From Periglandula ipomoeae IasaF13 (lineage: Eukaryota; Ascomycota; Sordariomycetes; Hypocreales; Clavicipitaceae), in NCBI GenBank assembly GCA_000222875.2, contig AFRD01000133.1, positions 1-64,000 of the forward strand: a stretch of DNA of 64,000 nucleotides, in the 5' to 3' direction. A model generated the notes under the pieces. That model had not been told where the DNA came from, searched no databases, and saw only the letters and a program-made list of their open reading frames with translations. Positions 22,006 through 34,615 of this stretch are shown here, piece after piece (position 1 is the first letter of the stretch; each line of letters begins with the position of its first letter). The position numbers were made by a program, and so were the translations under genes.

Positions 22006-25000
22006 TGCGCCTACTTTGTTGGTAAGGTGATTCTGGAGTCAAAGGCCTCCGCTGGGGGATGAAAACACAACACTCGATGAGCCCCGGGGGCGAGGGGTTC
22101 AGATACGTGTGCATGGGTGCTATTGCATTATATCCAAAGTCGGCTGGCAGTGGCAATGCACGCACCATCCAACGATTGTTACGCCCAGTAGAAGTGGCTG
22201 CAGGATTCGACCGTCCTGGTGTTATGAACCACGTCCATCCATTTCGATGTCTGCAGGAGCATCGGGTGGACACCATCAAGGTGACTGAAATGATTAACCG
22301 TCTGCTATTTTCAGTAACCGTGTTTGGCCCCGTCATCGGGCGGTCGTCACTAGCCTCGAGGATGTATTCTAGCACCAGATTCCGATGCAAAATGCTCCGT
22401 CGACCCTTGGTGCTTACTCTGCAACACGAGCAGCAATTCCGGCACGTCGCGGTGGGCGCGGCACGACATCACACACCAGACCGTCAATCTCTCATTGAGG
22501 CTGAATTGTGTTGGCCGCTTGCTTCCCACCTCACCCCTGTCGCAAAATGTCACATACACATTAAAGGCACAATTTGCGGAATCCAAGGCAGCGCCGAGAG
22601 GACTCACGCGATGTCGATACTCGCCTTCTCGATTGACTGGGGGGGAAATGTTGACGTTGACAGCGTCGAGGCACGGCAGATGAGATTTCTCTTGAGTCTG
22701 GTCTGGTACCTAGAGGTTGCTGGATCCTTACCTTACCTACCTAGGTAGGTAGGTAATAGGGAAAAAGTCGATAGCTGTGGACAGACACCCTCCGGCGACC
22801 GAATCAATCCATGCCTGTACTTATGTAAACAGTATGCATCGACTCGGCCGGCACTATCCTCTCATGCCTTGTCTTGTCGTGTCATGTCCTTGCAGTAGTG
22901 AACCCAAAGCCACATGGCTCGTGCGGCCCGGACTTGCGTTGTTTAGACCGAACAAGGACTAATGCATGCAAAATCTACCCTCGCCTTGCCTTTTTCGGGT
23001 GTAAATCTTAACACAGGGAAGAATATTCACACAAGGGCGTTAATCGTGCTTTCAACCACTGTGTTATTACTGGGTTTTATCCTGTTTTACTCTAGTCAGC
23101 TGTCATAGCTGTCCCACTTGGCAAGGATAAAGTGTAAGCAACTGCCGAGGATGTGGATCAGGAGAAGGAAGCGTGACTTGTGTCGTTTTGTTAACCGCGC
23201 CCCAGAGTTGAAAGGGGTCAAGTAGGGAAAAGAAAAAAAAAGAACAAACGACGATGGCATGACCGTAGCCCGAAGGGGAAGCCAGAAACATAGAATTCTT
23301 CATCATCAAACGCATGACTAGTATTGGGGAATTTGCGAGCTTCTGTGCGCAATGATTGACCAACATACCTTGGTTACTACGTCCTTGACTTCAAAATTAT
23401 CGACTCCTCGGCGCCCCCTCATCCACATCTTGTACACATATCATGCTGTATTATAAGACCATGGGTCTGCGTTGTAATCTCAGTCCACAAGGCTTATACT
23501 GTCCTTTTTGCCGCATGGCTGCTGCAACGTTAATAGTGCACCCCGGTATTGTATCCCGAAAAAGAAGTGATAAACTCAGCTGTCCACTAGATAAGTAGAA
23601 CATGATTCATATGACGCCCCTCTACTCTCAATATCGAAAGGGCATAGTAGTGGCACGATTGAGGCCGTTGAGGTTCTAGAACTTCCTAACGGCTGAGCTA
23701 TACCCATCCAGGCCAGGTTCGCCACGCGCTGGATGGTACCAGTCAACTCAACGCTTCCCACACCGGACCAACGATGCAAGGGACGACGTCGCGGCTAGGC
23801 TGCATTTACTCCGTAGACTGTGTCAAATGTTGCAGTTGCAAAATAGGCAGCGATCAGTCCCACACGTTTCAGCATTAGCACCTTAGCACGGAAGACAGCT
23901 TATCCGACCAGATCAAAATACTGTATGTGCGCCAGTCGGTCATCCAGTCTTACCACAAAGAATTACCGGAGTATCAAGCCTAGACAATGCAATGATTACC
24001 CTACGGGCAGACATTCTGCCTCTGTGCTCAAGCTAAACCATGACGCTGAACAATAGCAGCGGTCCAGGCCTGGAGTCCAAACACAAATTTCGATATCGCG
24101 ATCAGATATATCATGAATGGCCGACCAAAAAAGTAGTGCCCAATCAAGAATAGCCGTGGGGGACGTGAAAGCTATGACAACACATAGAAGAGAGCGGCTG
24201 AACAATCCATAGCGCATATGATAACTCCCCGAGCCGCCATGGCGGATCTTTAAGAGCCAATCCATGATGTTGTAATGGTGAGGCACTTCTCGCAATTCTG
24301 TGGATTGAGTCTGGGTATTCCCTGCTTGCGGGGCTGACCATCACTACCACTATGGGGACACTTGCATTTAAAGTCGACAAGGGAGAGATCCTGCTCTATA
24401 CTTTGTCGTCTTGTAAAATTGACAAGACGCATCACGATGCATGTCAAAGTTTTAATTCATAGCATGTCACAGTCGTTCCAGAATGGCCGCTTGTCACACA
24501 GTTAATTTATAGAAATCTCAACAATGTGTTGGAAGAGACGAAAACGCAGGGGAAAAAAATCATCGACACATAATGGTAATCAGTGGGGATCGTTCTTGGC
24601 TATACGAGTCTCAAAAGTGGGAAGAGACGTGAGACTGGAGATGGCTTTATCGTCGCAGGAGCAAAGTGAATCAGCTTGAAGGCATTCAAAACAGGGAAAG
24701 GGTGTGTAATTCAGTCCGGCAGGTTCATGAAATGCCGATATCACGACAAAACGAAATGGCCACATTTTTCATCGCCCCGGACAAATCTATGCAGTCTATG
24801 CTTGGTGGGAGTAACCGGCGACCAGCGACCGGAAACACAAACAGAACTATACGGTGGCTCCAACGAAGGCTTTCCGTCTTTTGTCGAAAGGAATTTGTCA
24901 TCCCCAGTCAGCTTGAGCAAATCACTTTCTACATCATTTAACTAGGCGACGGCAAGTACAATTCGGAAACAATCCTGACGTCTAGGTTAGCCGGAGTCAT

Positions 25001-25189
25001 TGCATTGGTCTATAAAATGAGAAAGAAGTCTACATGCAATGCTGATTCACTAAATGAATTTAATCTCTCCCTGGGCTCCAGGCAGTTAGAAGGAGTTCAA
25101 TTCACGGTGGAGGGAGAGCTTTGAGCTTGGTCTGGAAGTGCGCAAGACACTCCCAAAACCAAGCGTCTCGCAGTCCCCAGGCCAATAGT
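22006..25189. other. Gene-poor region right of the cluster
   Basis: No gene I can support. A 229-codon open frame at 22059-22748 and a reverse frame at 21929-22390 overlap the regulator promoter and have no family features. A CCTACCTAGGTAGG-type palindrome lies at 22733-22755. The rest looks like unconstrained sequence. Confidence 0.45.
22733..22755. repeat. TACCTAGGTA palindrome, copy 1
   Basis: Tandem ACCT units run into AGGT units around a central CCTAGG. Further copies lie at 29834-29845 and 30022-30043. Confidence 0.6.
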
Positions 25190-25196
25190 GGCCATC

Positions 25197-25600
25197 AAGC
25201 GAACTTTGGGGACACAAAACTTGCCGTTGCTTCGGCATATACCACGGGTTGCTCGCCAGCACCAGGCAAAGACCCAGCTCTTCCCTCTATCCACCCGCCT
25301 ACCTTTACTGTTGCAGCTCGAAGGACTTGATATGTCCCGACATGAGCAAGTTTGCCTTGCGGTAATTGATATCAGGTTTGTAGTCATGCCAACCTTGTGT
25401 GGCAAAGCCACCGAGCCGCAACGGACGAATCCCTCATCGAGGAAAGTGGCGATAAATCCACCATGAACGATACCAGGGGGTGGCGGCATGGTATACTCCA
25501 GGTCGCTTTGCGAAATTGTCAGGTCGGCGAGAGCACTGTTGTCGAACCTAAGAATACTTCTACAACCAAGATCACATAATATGCTAGCGCGGAGGACTAT
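25197..25600 (-). pseudogene. Hotdog-fold thioesterase pseudogene
   Basis: Three pieces of a PaaI/4HBT-type thioesterase appear in order on the reverse strand but in different frames: PPPPGIVHGGFIATFLDEG (hotdog core with the HGG and DEG motifs, about 25434-25490), a short NYRKANLLMSG strand (about 25335-25365), and GEQPVVYAEATASFVSPKF (about 25197-25260). At least two frame breaks separate them, so no full protein can be made. Small hotdog thioesterases of this type are common fungal single-domain enzymes. A link to the metabolite cluster 3 kb away is possible but unsupported. Confidence 0.72.
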
Positions 25601-25603
25601 CAC

Positions 25604-28552
25604 ATAACTGAAGCATGGTACCGGTATCGAAGAGATAGCGTTGTCGTAGATTTAGCCCTTGCCGTGGCTGGCATTGCAAGTTTCACTAGCAGGGGGCATA
25701 CCAGACATATTGGCAGATTCAGGAGGCAGTCGCACGTTGGGCTGTGTTTTCAAGATCAGCGAGACGGCGCTGTCTCAGTATAATCTCTTCCTCGATAGTA
25801 ACTATTTGAGCGACGGCGCTGGTTTACGGTCATTCCGTACGTAACATCGCGACTTGGGCTAGCAACAAAAACTTCAAACTAACTAACGAAGCAGTCGCAT
25901 TGCGAGATCATATTATTCAGATTGATCATTCTTCTCAAATAGCATATACGAGACATACGAGGCATGATGCACCGAGCTAACGAGGCACCTGGCAAACGGG
26001 TAATACGAGGGAGTAGCCGCAACAATAGAGCAACAATCAATGACGAAGTGAATGAAGAAACAGTAACAAGCATTTACTGCGTGCCCGCCATGGTGTCAGG
26101 GCTGCTTAGATTGCACAGAAGTGGAATAGCAGTAGGATAGATCAAGAAGGTATCTTCGTATTAGCTAGGTAGTAGCTGCTAATGTGACGGTCTCAATCCT
26201 TGCCCTTCTTCTAGATCACCAGACCTGGGGGCCTTTTATATACCCAATTGATCCCTTATTTCCCCGCTCCCAATGACACATCGGTCCGTTAATCACGGGG
26301 CCGCTAATGTACTCACTCCTAGCTAAAGGACCTGACACATGGCGACAAACGACTATGAAAATGGGTACTTGTCCGCCAATTGGCGCATAAATGCGCTAAG
26401 CCATGTAGATGGATCATCGAGCCGCCATGGTAAATGCCTGGAAGAGCCACAGTCTTGGGCCCTGAGGCGCTAGCAGGGCGATCTGGGGTGGATTCGTCGA
26501 CCCGTCCTCGAAACGGCTACAAGCGCACGATTGTGATATACCATTAGCCCGACTTAGAGAACTTTGGTATGGCCCAGACCGGGCGGTTGAGCTAAGAATC
26601 AGCGCAGTAAAGGTGGCGAGACTTCACCGATAGCCAGCTTCCATAAAGTTTCCCAACGGCACGGCTGAGGCTGAATCACTTCTCTCGATCATCTCGAAGG
26701 AGGACCAAAGTCAGCGAATTCGATTTCAGGATGCGAGAAAAAGAGTAATGGCTCTGATGACCGACTTTATAAGGAATGGTCGATCAGTAGATCCATGAAT
26801 CGGATGAAGGCAGACATGATATATTTGCCACCGTCGAATTTCCATCCACAAGATTGATGAAATGCGCCAACGATAGCATGAAATTGACCACATCAGTTAG
26901 CCGAGTTAGGTGTCACTCTCCGTCCTATCATGCGATATACAGAGCTTCCGTAGATATCTTCCGTTGGATAGCAACAGCGGGAGCAACGGCTTGTCAAATG
27001 CCTGACCAGAATAAAGCTAAAGGAGCATTATCAAATAATAAATTTATAGCTATATTCTTACTCAAACCTTTAATAATTTTTATTTTAGTTTTCATAAAAG
27101 TCACTCTCCTAAAATATGGAGAAAAATCTTATAGAATGGTGTATAACCCTTATGCTATTTATTGGCGATGCCAACTGGTCACTTTTCTCCTCGATTCGAG
27201 CACTAAAGATAAGGCTGAATCGATTCGGGAGGTTTCTGTAGACAACGACAAGCCGGTCCGGATCCGTATCATGAGTCAAGCATCACAGAGCGAAATGCGT
27301 TAGCCTGTCAGGAGCGAACATGAGTCTCAAGTCCATACTATGCCGTGCCGCCCCAGCGAGAATGTTGAGGAGGAGCTAACGCATTATTATAAAATCGCAA
27401 AGAGGCCGCACAGTAGGGCACTGGATATGACAATTGCATCAGTCCCGAGATCTTATTCAAACAACATCATAAGCATGAATGCAAAAGAAGGTAAGAAGTC
27501 GATTCACTTGCGTACCTTTACTTGGCCCACATCCACGTTGACTTTAACCGACCGAAACAAGTAGCCCAGTCTTTCATCCATTGTCTAGATTACCTCTGGA
27601 GATCAGGATTGAGATTTGAGAAATTGCTATACACATGCTCGAGTCTTTCAGCCTTACATGATAGATCCACAGGAGAGAAGACAGCTTAACCACGGCACAT
27701 CGTCTCAGTCTCCTGCTGCTCGGGCTGCTTTCCCCGAGTCCCGGCGGCTCATGGATCAAACGGGTAGCTTTTTTTCATGGTATATGTGGCAGTCTACGCA
27801 GAGGCGGGGTCAATTAGCTCGCCGATGAAATCTTTATTCATGTTGAGACGATGGGGTGCTTTCAACAGCTACTTTGCGGCGTTCGGACTCTGCCCTTTCC
27901 CCAGTCTCGACTGCGCAGCACAGCTCAATGCATTAAGACACTAACAGAGATCTTGGAATTTGCTTCTCAGTTCAGAGCAGTCAAGCTATACCCATGCAGG
28001 TCAGCTTGCAATTATGGCGACTACCCTCGGTAAAGTGGAGAAGCAGGGCTTCCTGAGCTCGAAGATGTAGATATGATCGGGTTGTGTGGGACTGTTGGAA
28101 ATGATAAATGCCCGTGCATATCTTGGGCCGAAGTTCGCAAGACGATAATTGAATCGTGTTAGACTTATATCGAAGAGCGTAATGCTCATGTTGTGTTACC
28201 TACGTTTGGAGGGGTGGGAAAGTCTACCTTGCAGGCTAAGAGAGTACTTCAACGCTGGATTCTTCAGTGAATGCTGCATACACTTGACCTGTGGGCGACA
28301 AATAATACGAAATGTATGGAAGATGGCATATTCATATACTTCTGGCTTCGGATTTGACACCCCAGCGTAAGGGGGATACTCAAACGACGATTTACGCACA
28401 TTCTAGACACCCTCATGGCGTGGTCGGAATCAGAAATGATCCATTTCGCTGCAGTGCACGCAATTATCGGTCCATGCTGGACCAATACCATAATTTTGGG
28501 GTTTCCAGATGCAAGTGAGCTGTGGCCAAAGTTCTATAATGGATTTCAAGTC
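25604..28552. other. Gene-poor region
   Basis: Nearly 3 kb without a recognisable gene. It includes an AT-rich island at about 27014-27170. A reading frame running through it (26854-27303) resembles no family and changes composition in the middle. Confidence 0.45.
27014..27170. other. AT-rich island
   Basis: About 155 bp of strongly AT-rich sequence with sharp edges in an otherwise balanced background. Consistent with a small decayed insertion; no terminal repeats seen. Confidence 0.4.
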
Positions 28553-29536
28553 CTACGCTGACTCTTCAATCTTTTTGATAACGCTAGCGACATAGAATCG
28601 CAGTACAATTACATTATCGGTATAGGGATTCTCTTTCACATTATTCCATCCTACTCGTTTATACTCGGCAGCAAATACTTCCCACAATCTCTGGTCTCGT
28701 TCATTCGCACTTCCCGGTCGGGGACAGTATGGATCATTCTCCTAAAACGCCTTCACGATTGGTGTAATGCAGTCGTTGCTTGTAGAGATGGGTCGGCAGC
28801 GATCAAAGTCAATCATGCACAAAGCCTGTTCTGCGAGACTCGGGCCTCTACTTCCCCTTGAACATTGTCTGTGAGCTCCAAGGACGAACTCGACGCCAGC
28901 TGCATCCGTTCTGTGAGTCCAGTGCAAGGTCGCCAGAACTTGCGCCATAGCCTTGGCATACGTTTCCCCAGGTAGACCAAGCTCTTCGACTTGGTCGGCA
29001 TGTAATGCGAAGTCGCGAAGGCTGAAGGGGCTTTGGTTCAGAGGCATTTCTCGGCGGCGACCAAGGTAAATGCGGACGAGGCAGTGGTAGTCGGGTTCAT
29101 TTGTGAGCAACTGTTGTAGTGTATCTTGTATTTCGACAGGGGCATATTTCTGGACGAGTAGTAATTGTGCATATTTTGATATCGGATAGATTCTCTCGCT
29201 GATCATAGCGTTGCAACATCCAGAGTCAGCCGGCAAGTGTGGCAGAACAGTTTCCCATCTTCCGTCTAGACAAGTCATGAAGCCGATGGACCGTGGTATC
29301 GAGAGATACGAGAAACCTTCTGCGGACACTTGCCACAGGACTTGGGACTCACACCGGATCTCGTAGTCAGTTCCTGCATCCTGTCTCTTGATCACCAACG
29401 GTATCTCAGCGCACCATACGTTGGGAGATTCCAAGGTGCCCCAAACGGAACCGTACTGTCCCTGTCCGAGATTCGTGAGAGGGCCGGATACTATGAGCGT
29501 TGGGCCTAATGCTATCAATGGGCCTAGGGGATCCAT
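28553..29536 (-). pseudogene. DUF3669 (kinase-like fold) protein, interrupted by TAG
   Basis: Frame from ATG 29536 with a glycine-rich N-terminal loop (NLGQGQYGSVWG), VIKRQD, and the DUF3669 region: ALHADQVEELGLP, AMAQVLATLHW and the MIDFDRCRPI stretch. A TAG at 28742-28744 (codon 265) stops translation, but the same frame stays open and family-like beyond it (ENDPYCPRPG, then about 50 more residues) to a second stop at 28553, for 327 codons in all. So this is a full gene with one nonsense codon. DUF3669 proteins are abundant, mostly uncharacterised fungal proteins, often with zinc-finger partners; no function is assigned here. Confidence 0.75.
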
Positions 29537-29833
29537 TGTAAAAAGTTGTATGTCTATTGCTTGATGCGACTTGAGCTGGGCGTCATTTCTCGCATGCCGG
29601 AATTTGTTTGTCTGATTGCGTAAACGATGCCTGAAGATGAGGAGCGAGGCAAAGGAGACGAGGCTTGCTCAAGGGCAGATGGCAAGCGATATACAAGGAA
29701 GGCATGAAGTTACCTATATCCAGGTGCTCATGCGGCGGCAGCAACAAAGGATGCTGTGCGTGCTGCAGCATCGTGAATCTGCCTGCCGACGGTAGGTAGT
29801 CATTGCGCGCTTTACTAGCGGAAAGGGCGCACA

Positions 29834-29845
29834 GTACCTAGGTAG
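29834..29845. repeat. TACCTAGGTA palindrome, copy 2
   Basis: GTACCTAGGTAG, same core as the copies at 22733 and 30022. Confidence 0.55.
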
Positions 29846-30021
29846 ATATGTGGTGCAGTGATCGCTCAGGATGCTTGCTTGGAGGGGAAATAGAGAAAAT
29901 GAACACTGAAGCTTTACTTATTTCGATGTAAACGTGCCAGGGTCGTGGATTGAGCCTCGTTCCCCTCCCAGGCGAGTTGTTGGCGGACTGCTTAGCGTCT
30001 GGTCTGATGATGACTGGACCG

Positions 30022-30043
30022 TACCTACCTACCTAGGTAGGTA
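30022..30043. repeat. TACCTAGGTA palindrome, copy 3
   Basis: TACC/ACCT units mirrored by AGGT/GGTA units around CCTAGG; the longest of the three. A second TACTAGGTA follows immediately. Confidence 0.6.
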
Positions 30044-30488
30044 CTAGGTAGCTTCCAGTCAGCCTAAGCCTAAGCCTGGGCCTGGGCATTGGCCAGTCCC
30101 ACAACCACTAACAACTTCGCCTGGAATATCACAACAACAAATCCACGTCCAATCTGATCGTTGAGCGTACACACTTTGGCAGCCGTCAACTTGCGCTCAT
30201 ACATACAACATCGTCAAAAAAAACTTGCGCGATATCTTCTATTGCTTTGTGATACATTTGGTGCACTCAGATGCCCGCCATTGCAGACTAGGTACCAGGA
30301 TGTCGCTCGTGTTGGTACCTGTGCTAGACGCCGTCGTGACTCACTCGTGGGCAGGGGACGGCAGGAAGAATCAGCCTCAGCCTCATGTATAAAATGGCAC
30401 TACAAACGCCAAATCTCAGCCGCAACGCTTTCTCTTCTTCGACTCAACCATTCTTCAGCCATCCAAGCGGCCATCCAAGCGAACGGCT

Positions 30489-33400
30489 ATGGAGCGAGTA
30501 AGGAAGACTTTTTTCAATCCTTTGGCCAAGTCCAAAGCCCAGATCAAGGGCATCCTGCAACAGCTTCCTGCTGGGTCTGCACATCCTTTCAGCCCGGAAC
30601 AAATTTTGCTTTGCCGCACTGATGATGGCATCGATGAAATTGACATTTTTGCTTACCCTGAGGACTACTTCTATAATGCTGTCGATCTTGGGGAGATGGG
30701 CGAGATTCTCCTGAGGCGAATGGCTGGCTTTTCTAGCCACTTGAGTAAGTTGAAGCCATTTCGCTGGCGTGGTGCAACTGAACTGACACGATAAAAGGTG
30801 TGTTCGAAGACTTCCAAATCCAACAGGCGCCGGCCTCGACTTTTCAAATCCCCATCGTATCAGGTCAAATCACAATCCTGGCCGTCTCCGAGAGAATGCC
30901 CACGTACTATGACTTCTGTTTCGCCGATAGTTTGTGTAACGCTTGTTGCTGGCTAGCGAGAGACACGTTCTCTGGTATCACCCACAGTGGAGATATCCTC
31001 AATGGGAATGATCTATTGGATTATGTTAGAATCGATGAATCCAAATTCACAGACAAGGAAATCTGCGTCTTCATTTCCGGCTATCAGTGCACACGGATTA
31101 CCAGATTTTTGGGAACGTATCCCGCACTCCTTGTTGCGGATCATGTGAACAAGGTCAGTCGGCACTCCTTCTTGTGGTAACTCATAATCTGATTGGCAAT
31201 GGTTAGATTCTTTACATCGTTCCCGTGCCGCTGGATGCAGCGACGATAGGGGATGCGACAATCTGCTGCCCACTGGTAATCAAGTGGAACGGGAGCTCTC
31301 TAATATGTTCGATACTACCTACGGCAACCACTGATCGGGACATGATGTGCCACAGTAATCAATTAAAGAGCACTGCTTTTCCGGAGGCGATCAAACGTGC
31401 AGATTTCACCATTACTGCTCCGCAGATTAGGTTTCCTTCATGCGGTATGTCAAGTATAATCCACTATGAAACCCCCAGTCTCTAGATGGTGCTAACATGT
31501 GCTGAGCTGTAGCCCAAGGCAACGATTTGGAAAACGAAGATCTCGACCGTGACTTGAATGTTGTGAGGGAATGCGCGATCAAAGAGAGCGTTGTTATTAA
31601 GACGACTTCTACAGTCATCCCCTCACACATCGACTTGAAGGAATATCAAGTTGTGGAGTTTGGCACTGGTATGCGCTTCGAGTTGCTGGACAGTGGAGAG
31701 AGCACAAAGTCGCAGCCATCGGCTGTTGTTTTGCCTTGCATATTCGGCTCACAGCTACAAGGCCCTGTTTTATTAGCTACTGGAACGACACCTGTGAGCT
31801 CTCCATTCAAGGACGAGGATTCCCTCCGAGAGTACTATCGACACCGCAAAAGCGTTGTCGTATTAGTAGACGAGCGAATGACCGATAACGCCCGAAATCT
31901 TGCTGGCTCTCACCGGATTAACGCACTGTTTATAGTGCAGCTAGGCTCTCAAAAGGAGCCAGAAAATGCTGATGACGTATTGACGATATTAAATTCCGCT
32001 AACATCAACGCTGTCACGGCTCTAGCTGGGCCGTAATCGTTGGTTCTGGCACAGATCTCCAACAAGTTTTACTTCTACAGAGGCATTGCTAAATTATCGC
32101 ATCTTAACACCTCAAAGCTAGCTTTTGGCTCTGATATAACCTCAGTCATTGAGTCGGCAGGGCTGGGAGACCTTGTCGACCCGAGAGTGCAAAGAATTGT
32201 CAACCTCGAAAATTTTGACACTGTGCTGCTTCCAGCCTCTGGGCGCTCTGTTCGACACCAAGATCTTCAGCCTCTCTTCGAGGACCTTTCGGTTGACGAG
32301 ATCCGAGACATGGAGGACGACATATCTGCAGCCATCCCACAATTGCAGATGCTTTTGGATCAAAAGAGTGTTCAAGAGCTCTCAAAAACTTTGGTGTCTT
32401 CCCTTTCCCTCAAAGTCAGCCACGTGACCGGCCCTTTGAGAGAAGCGTATATTTCTTTCTTCACACATGAGTACAAGACGGGTCATGCGGAGCTGCTGAA
32501 AAAGAAGAACAATATGCTTGGCGAATTGCGGAAGGTTACAAAGACGCTACAACGGTCTCTGGAACCAGCAATCTCTAGTCTCGCCAACCTCGTGTCCTCG
32601 CAAACGACATCGAAGCGCACGCATGACTTGAAACGACTTCTTCGCCAAACCCAGATTCAGACCAATGTGGATGCTGCGAAATCGATGACCTTTGAAACTC
32701 TGGCAGAGTACCTGGAGACTCATGCTTCTGAAATGGGCGTCATGTTACTCAACATTGAGACGACGCCGTACCATAAGCTGTTGGCGAACTTAAACAACGT
32801 TGCCATCGATGCCAGGTAAGCAGCCCTCAGCTCGCACATAATATGAGTAAGTGCCGTTTTTTTGCGAAGACAATTTCTGATAGTTACTCTTCTCTTAGGC
32901 CCTGCTGCGACCTTGACTCACGAGTCCTACATCTCGAGGGACTGGATGCAGGCATTATCATGGAGCAAGCACAGAGTCAACACAACGGCCCTTTGCAAAG
33001 TCAAAGTGGTCCTACGCAGCCCATTCTAGCAGTGCCAAACTTGAATCAGGGACGAGAAACCGGATCTATGCTTGCCTGGGTGTTCTGGGATGAATTCGTC
33101 AATCTGGAGAGCCCGTATACGGTGCGGTGGATGGAGAAGTGCAACGATGCACATATTGCCGCACTCAGGATCATCATGAGAAGCACATTAAGCCAGGCAG
33201 TCGCATCGCGAGAGCACAATATTCAATCCGGCAGTCCTGAGACTGGTCACTTGATGAGCGCACTGCTCATGGCAGCCATGAGCAAACTAGCCGCCATGAG
33301 AACAAGCGCCCCATCGGTCGTTGTCAAGGCTGAAGATACCGTTACCAAACTGATGAGAGGGCTGTTCGGTAACCTTCTTACTATAGCAGGCTCCGGAGTA

Positions 33401-34615
33401 CACCCTTTGAGTATGGTATGGCAACTTTTTGGCACGCACCCAGCGTATGATATTCCGACAAATGATGTTGACTGGATTTGGTACGAGACGGTGGTTGCCT
33501 TGTACCCTTACACGGGATGGCCACTTGAGCAATTCCACGAGAACCTGGAGAGATTACTCGACAAGGCCATTGTTCGAGTTGTTACGAAGGGTGAAGACGT
33601 GGCCAGTATCAAGTCCAATCGTTTAGATGATTTGGCCAAGTACTGCAAACTGCGCAATATCCAGCTCGATCATTCTCGCACAATAATCACCATTTTTGCA
33701 CGCTTGCTCACAGAAGAAAACGCCGACCTTGCTGGAGTTGCAACACGTCTCTTACGCCATATCCCGCACAAATTGGAGAAACAAACAAGAAGTTACGCGA
33801 AAATGATTGACTATCTGAAGCATTTGGCAGGTGGAGGTCTGCGACGCTCCAAGGACGATCTTGTGGCCGCCAGTATCTACACTAAGCGATCAGCTGCTTT
33901 CACTGAACTGAAATCCCATGTGCAAGAGGCCTGCAGGAACAAGAATTGGCTAGAGGTTAAACAGTCTTGCCAAAATTTATTGGACAAGAACGCCGAGCTT
34001 GCAGCCCTTTGGCAGGTGCAGCCTGAAAATCTCAAGTTTCAGAACATAAAATCATACCGGGACCTCTTATCTGCCGAGTTGGCAGAGGAGGAGGACAAGG
34101 ATACAAAACGTGGAAACGCTGAGCTCGTGGGTCAAGTCCTTGGTGATGCCGAGGTCATCCGAGTGCCCTGGCAAGTCGGAAAAGAGGGCCAGTTTGGCGA
34201 CAATATTGAGCCTCTTGACGAGGCATTCGTTCATGAGATGCTTACAGGAAATAAGATCGAGTCCTTAACAGGTCAGACGTCTGAAGCAGTGCCGGAAACA
34301 ACTGCGTTGGTGGAAGAGCATGATGAGCTTGACTTTACGCGATTCGAGTCATCATTACAACCGAAGTTCATTCAGGCCATGCAAAAGGATTTATCAGCTG
34401 AAGATGTCTGTAAAATTCTGAAAATTCCTGCCAAGACCATGAAGGTGTTCATCGAGGCGCTCAATCCAGTGTTTGAGTGGGAGCATCTGGGTGATAATTT
34501 CAAGAGGGTTATTGTGGAATTGGTCAAGAACAGGTCTGATCGGGCGGAAAGTCGACCTGTCAGGAAATTGTTGGAGTTGCGGCAGAGGTTTAAGATGCGG
34601 CAGATTGAGCAGTGA
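30489..34615 (+). CDS. Large uncharacterised fungal protein, one internal stop
   Basis: Five exons (30489-30744, 30798-31153, 31207-31444, 31513-32815, 32899-34615), all with canonical splice sites and consistent phase, would encode 1289 codons. I do not recognise a family. The first 450 residues look globular; the middle is helix-rich with a coiled-coil-prone part (HAELLKKKNNMLGELRKVTKT); later come a Gln-rich linker and a long helical C-terminal half ending in a charged tail. No signal peptide or membrane segment is evident. A TAA at 32034-32036 (codon 458) lies in the middle of exon 4 with the same open frame on both sides. Either the gene is freshly inactivated or the base is an error. 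The upstream gene is divergent. Confidence 0.65.

Larger units (their letters stand above)
29537..30488. other. Divergent intergenic region with palindromes
   Basis: Contains TACCTAGGTA-type palindromes at 29834-29845 and 30022-30043 and a short CCTAAG/CCTGGG repeat at about 30064-30087. It should include the promoters of both flanking genes. Confidence 0.5.

Noticed and set aside
22059..22748. 229-codon forward frame next to the Zn2Cys6 gene
   Set aside because: No motif, no family, lies in the regulator's promoter and overlaps a reverse frame of similar quality.
26854..27303. 149-codon frame through the AT-rich island
   Set aside because: Abrupt change in composition halfway and no family; likely chance frame in non-coding DNA.
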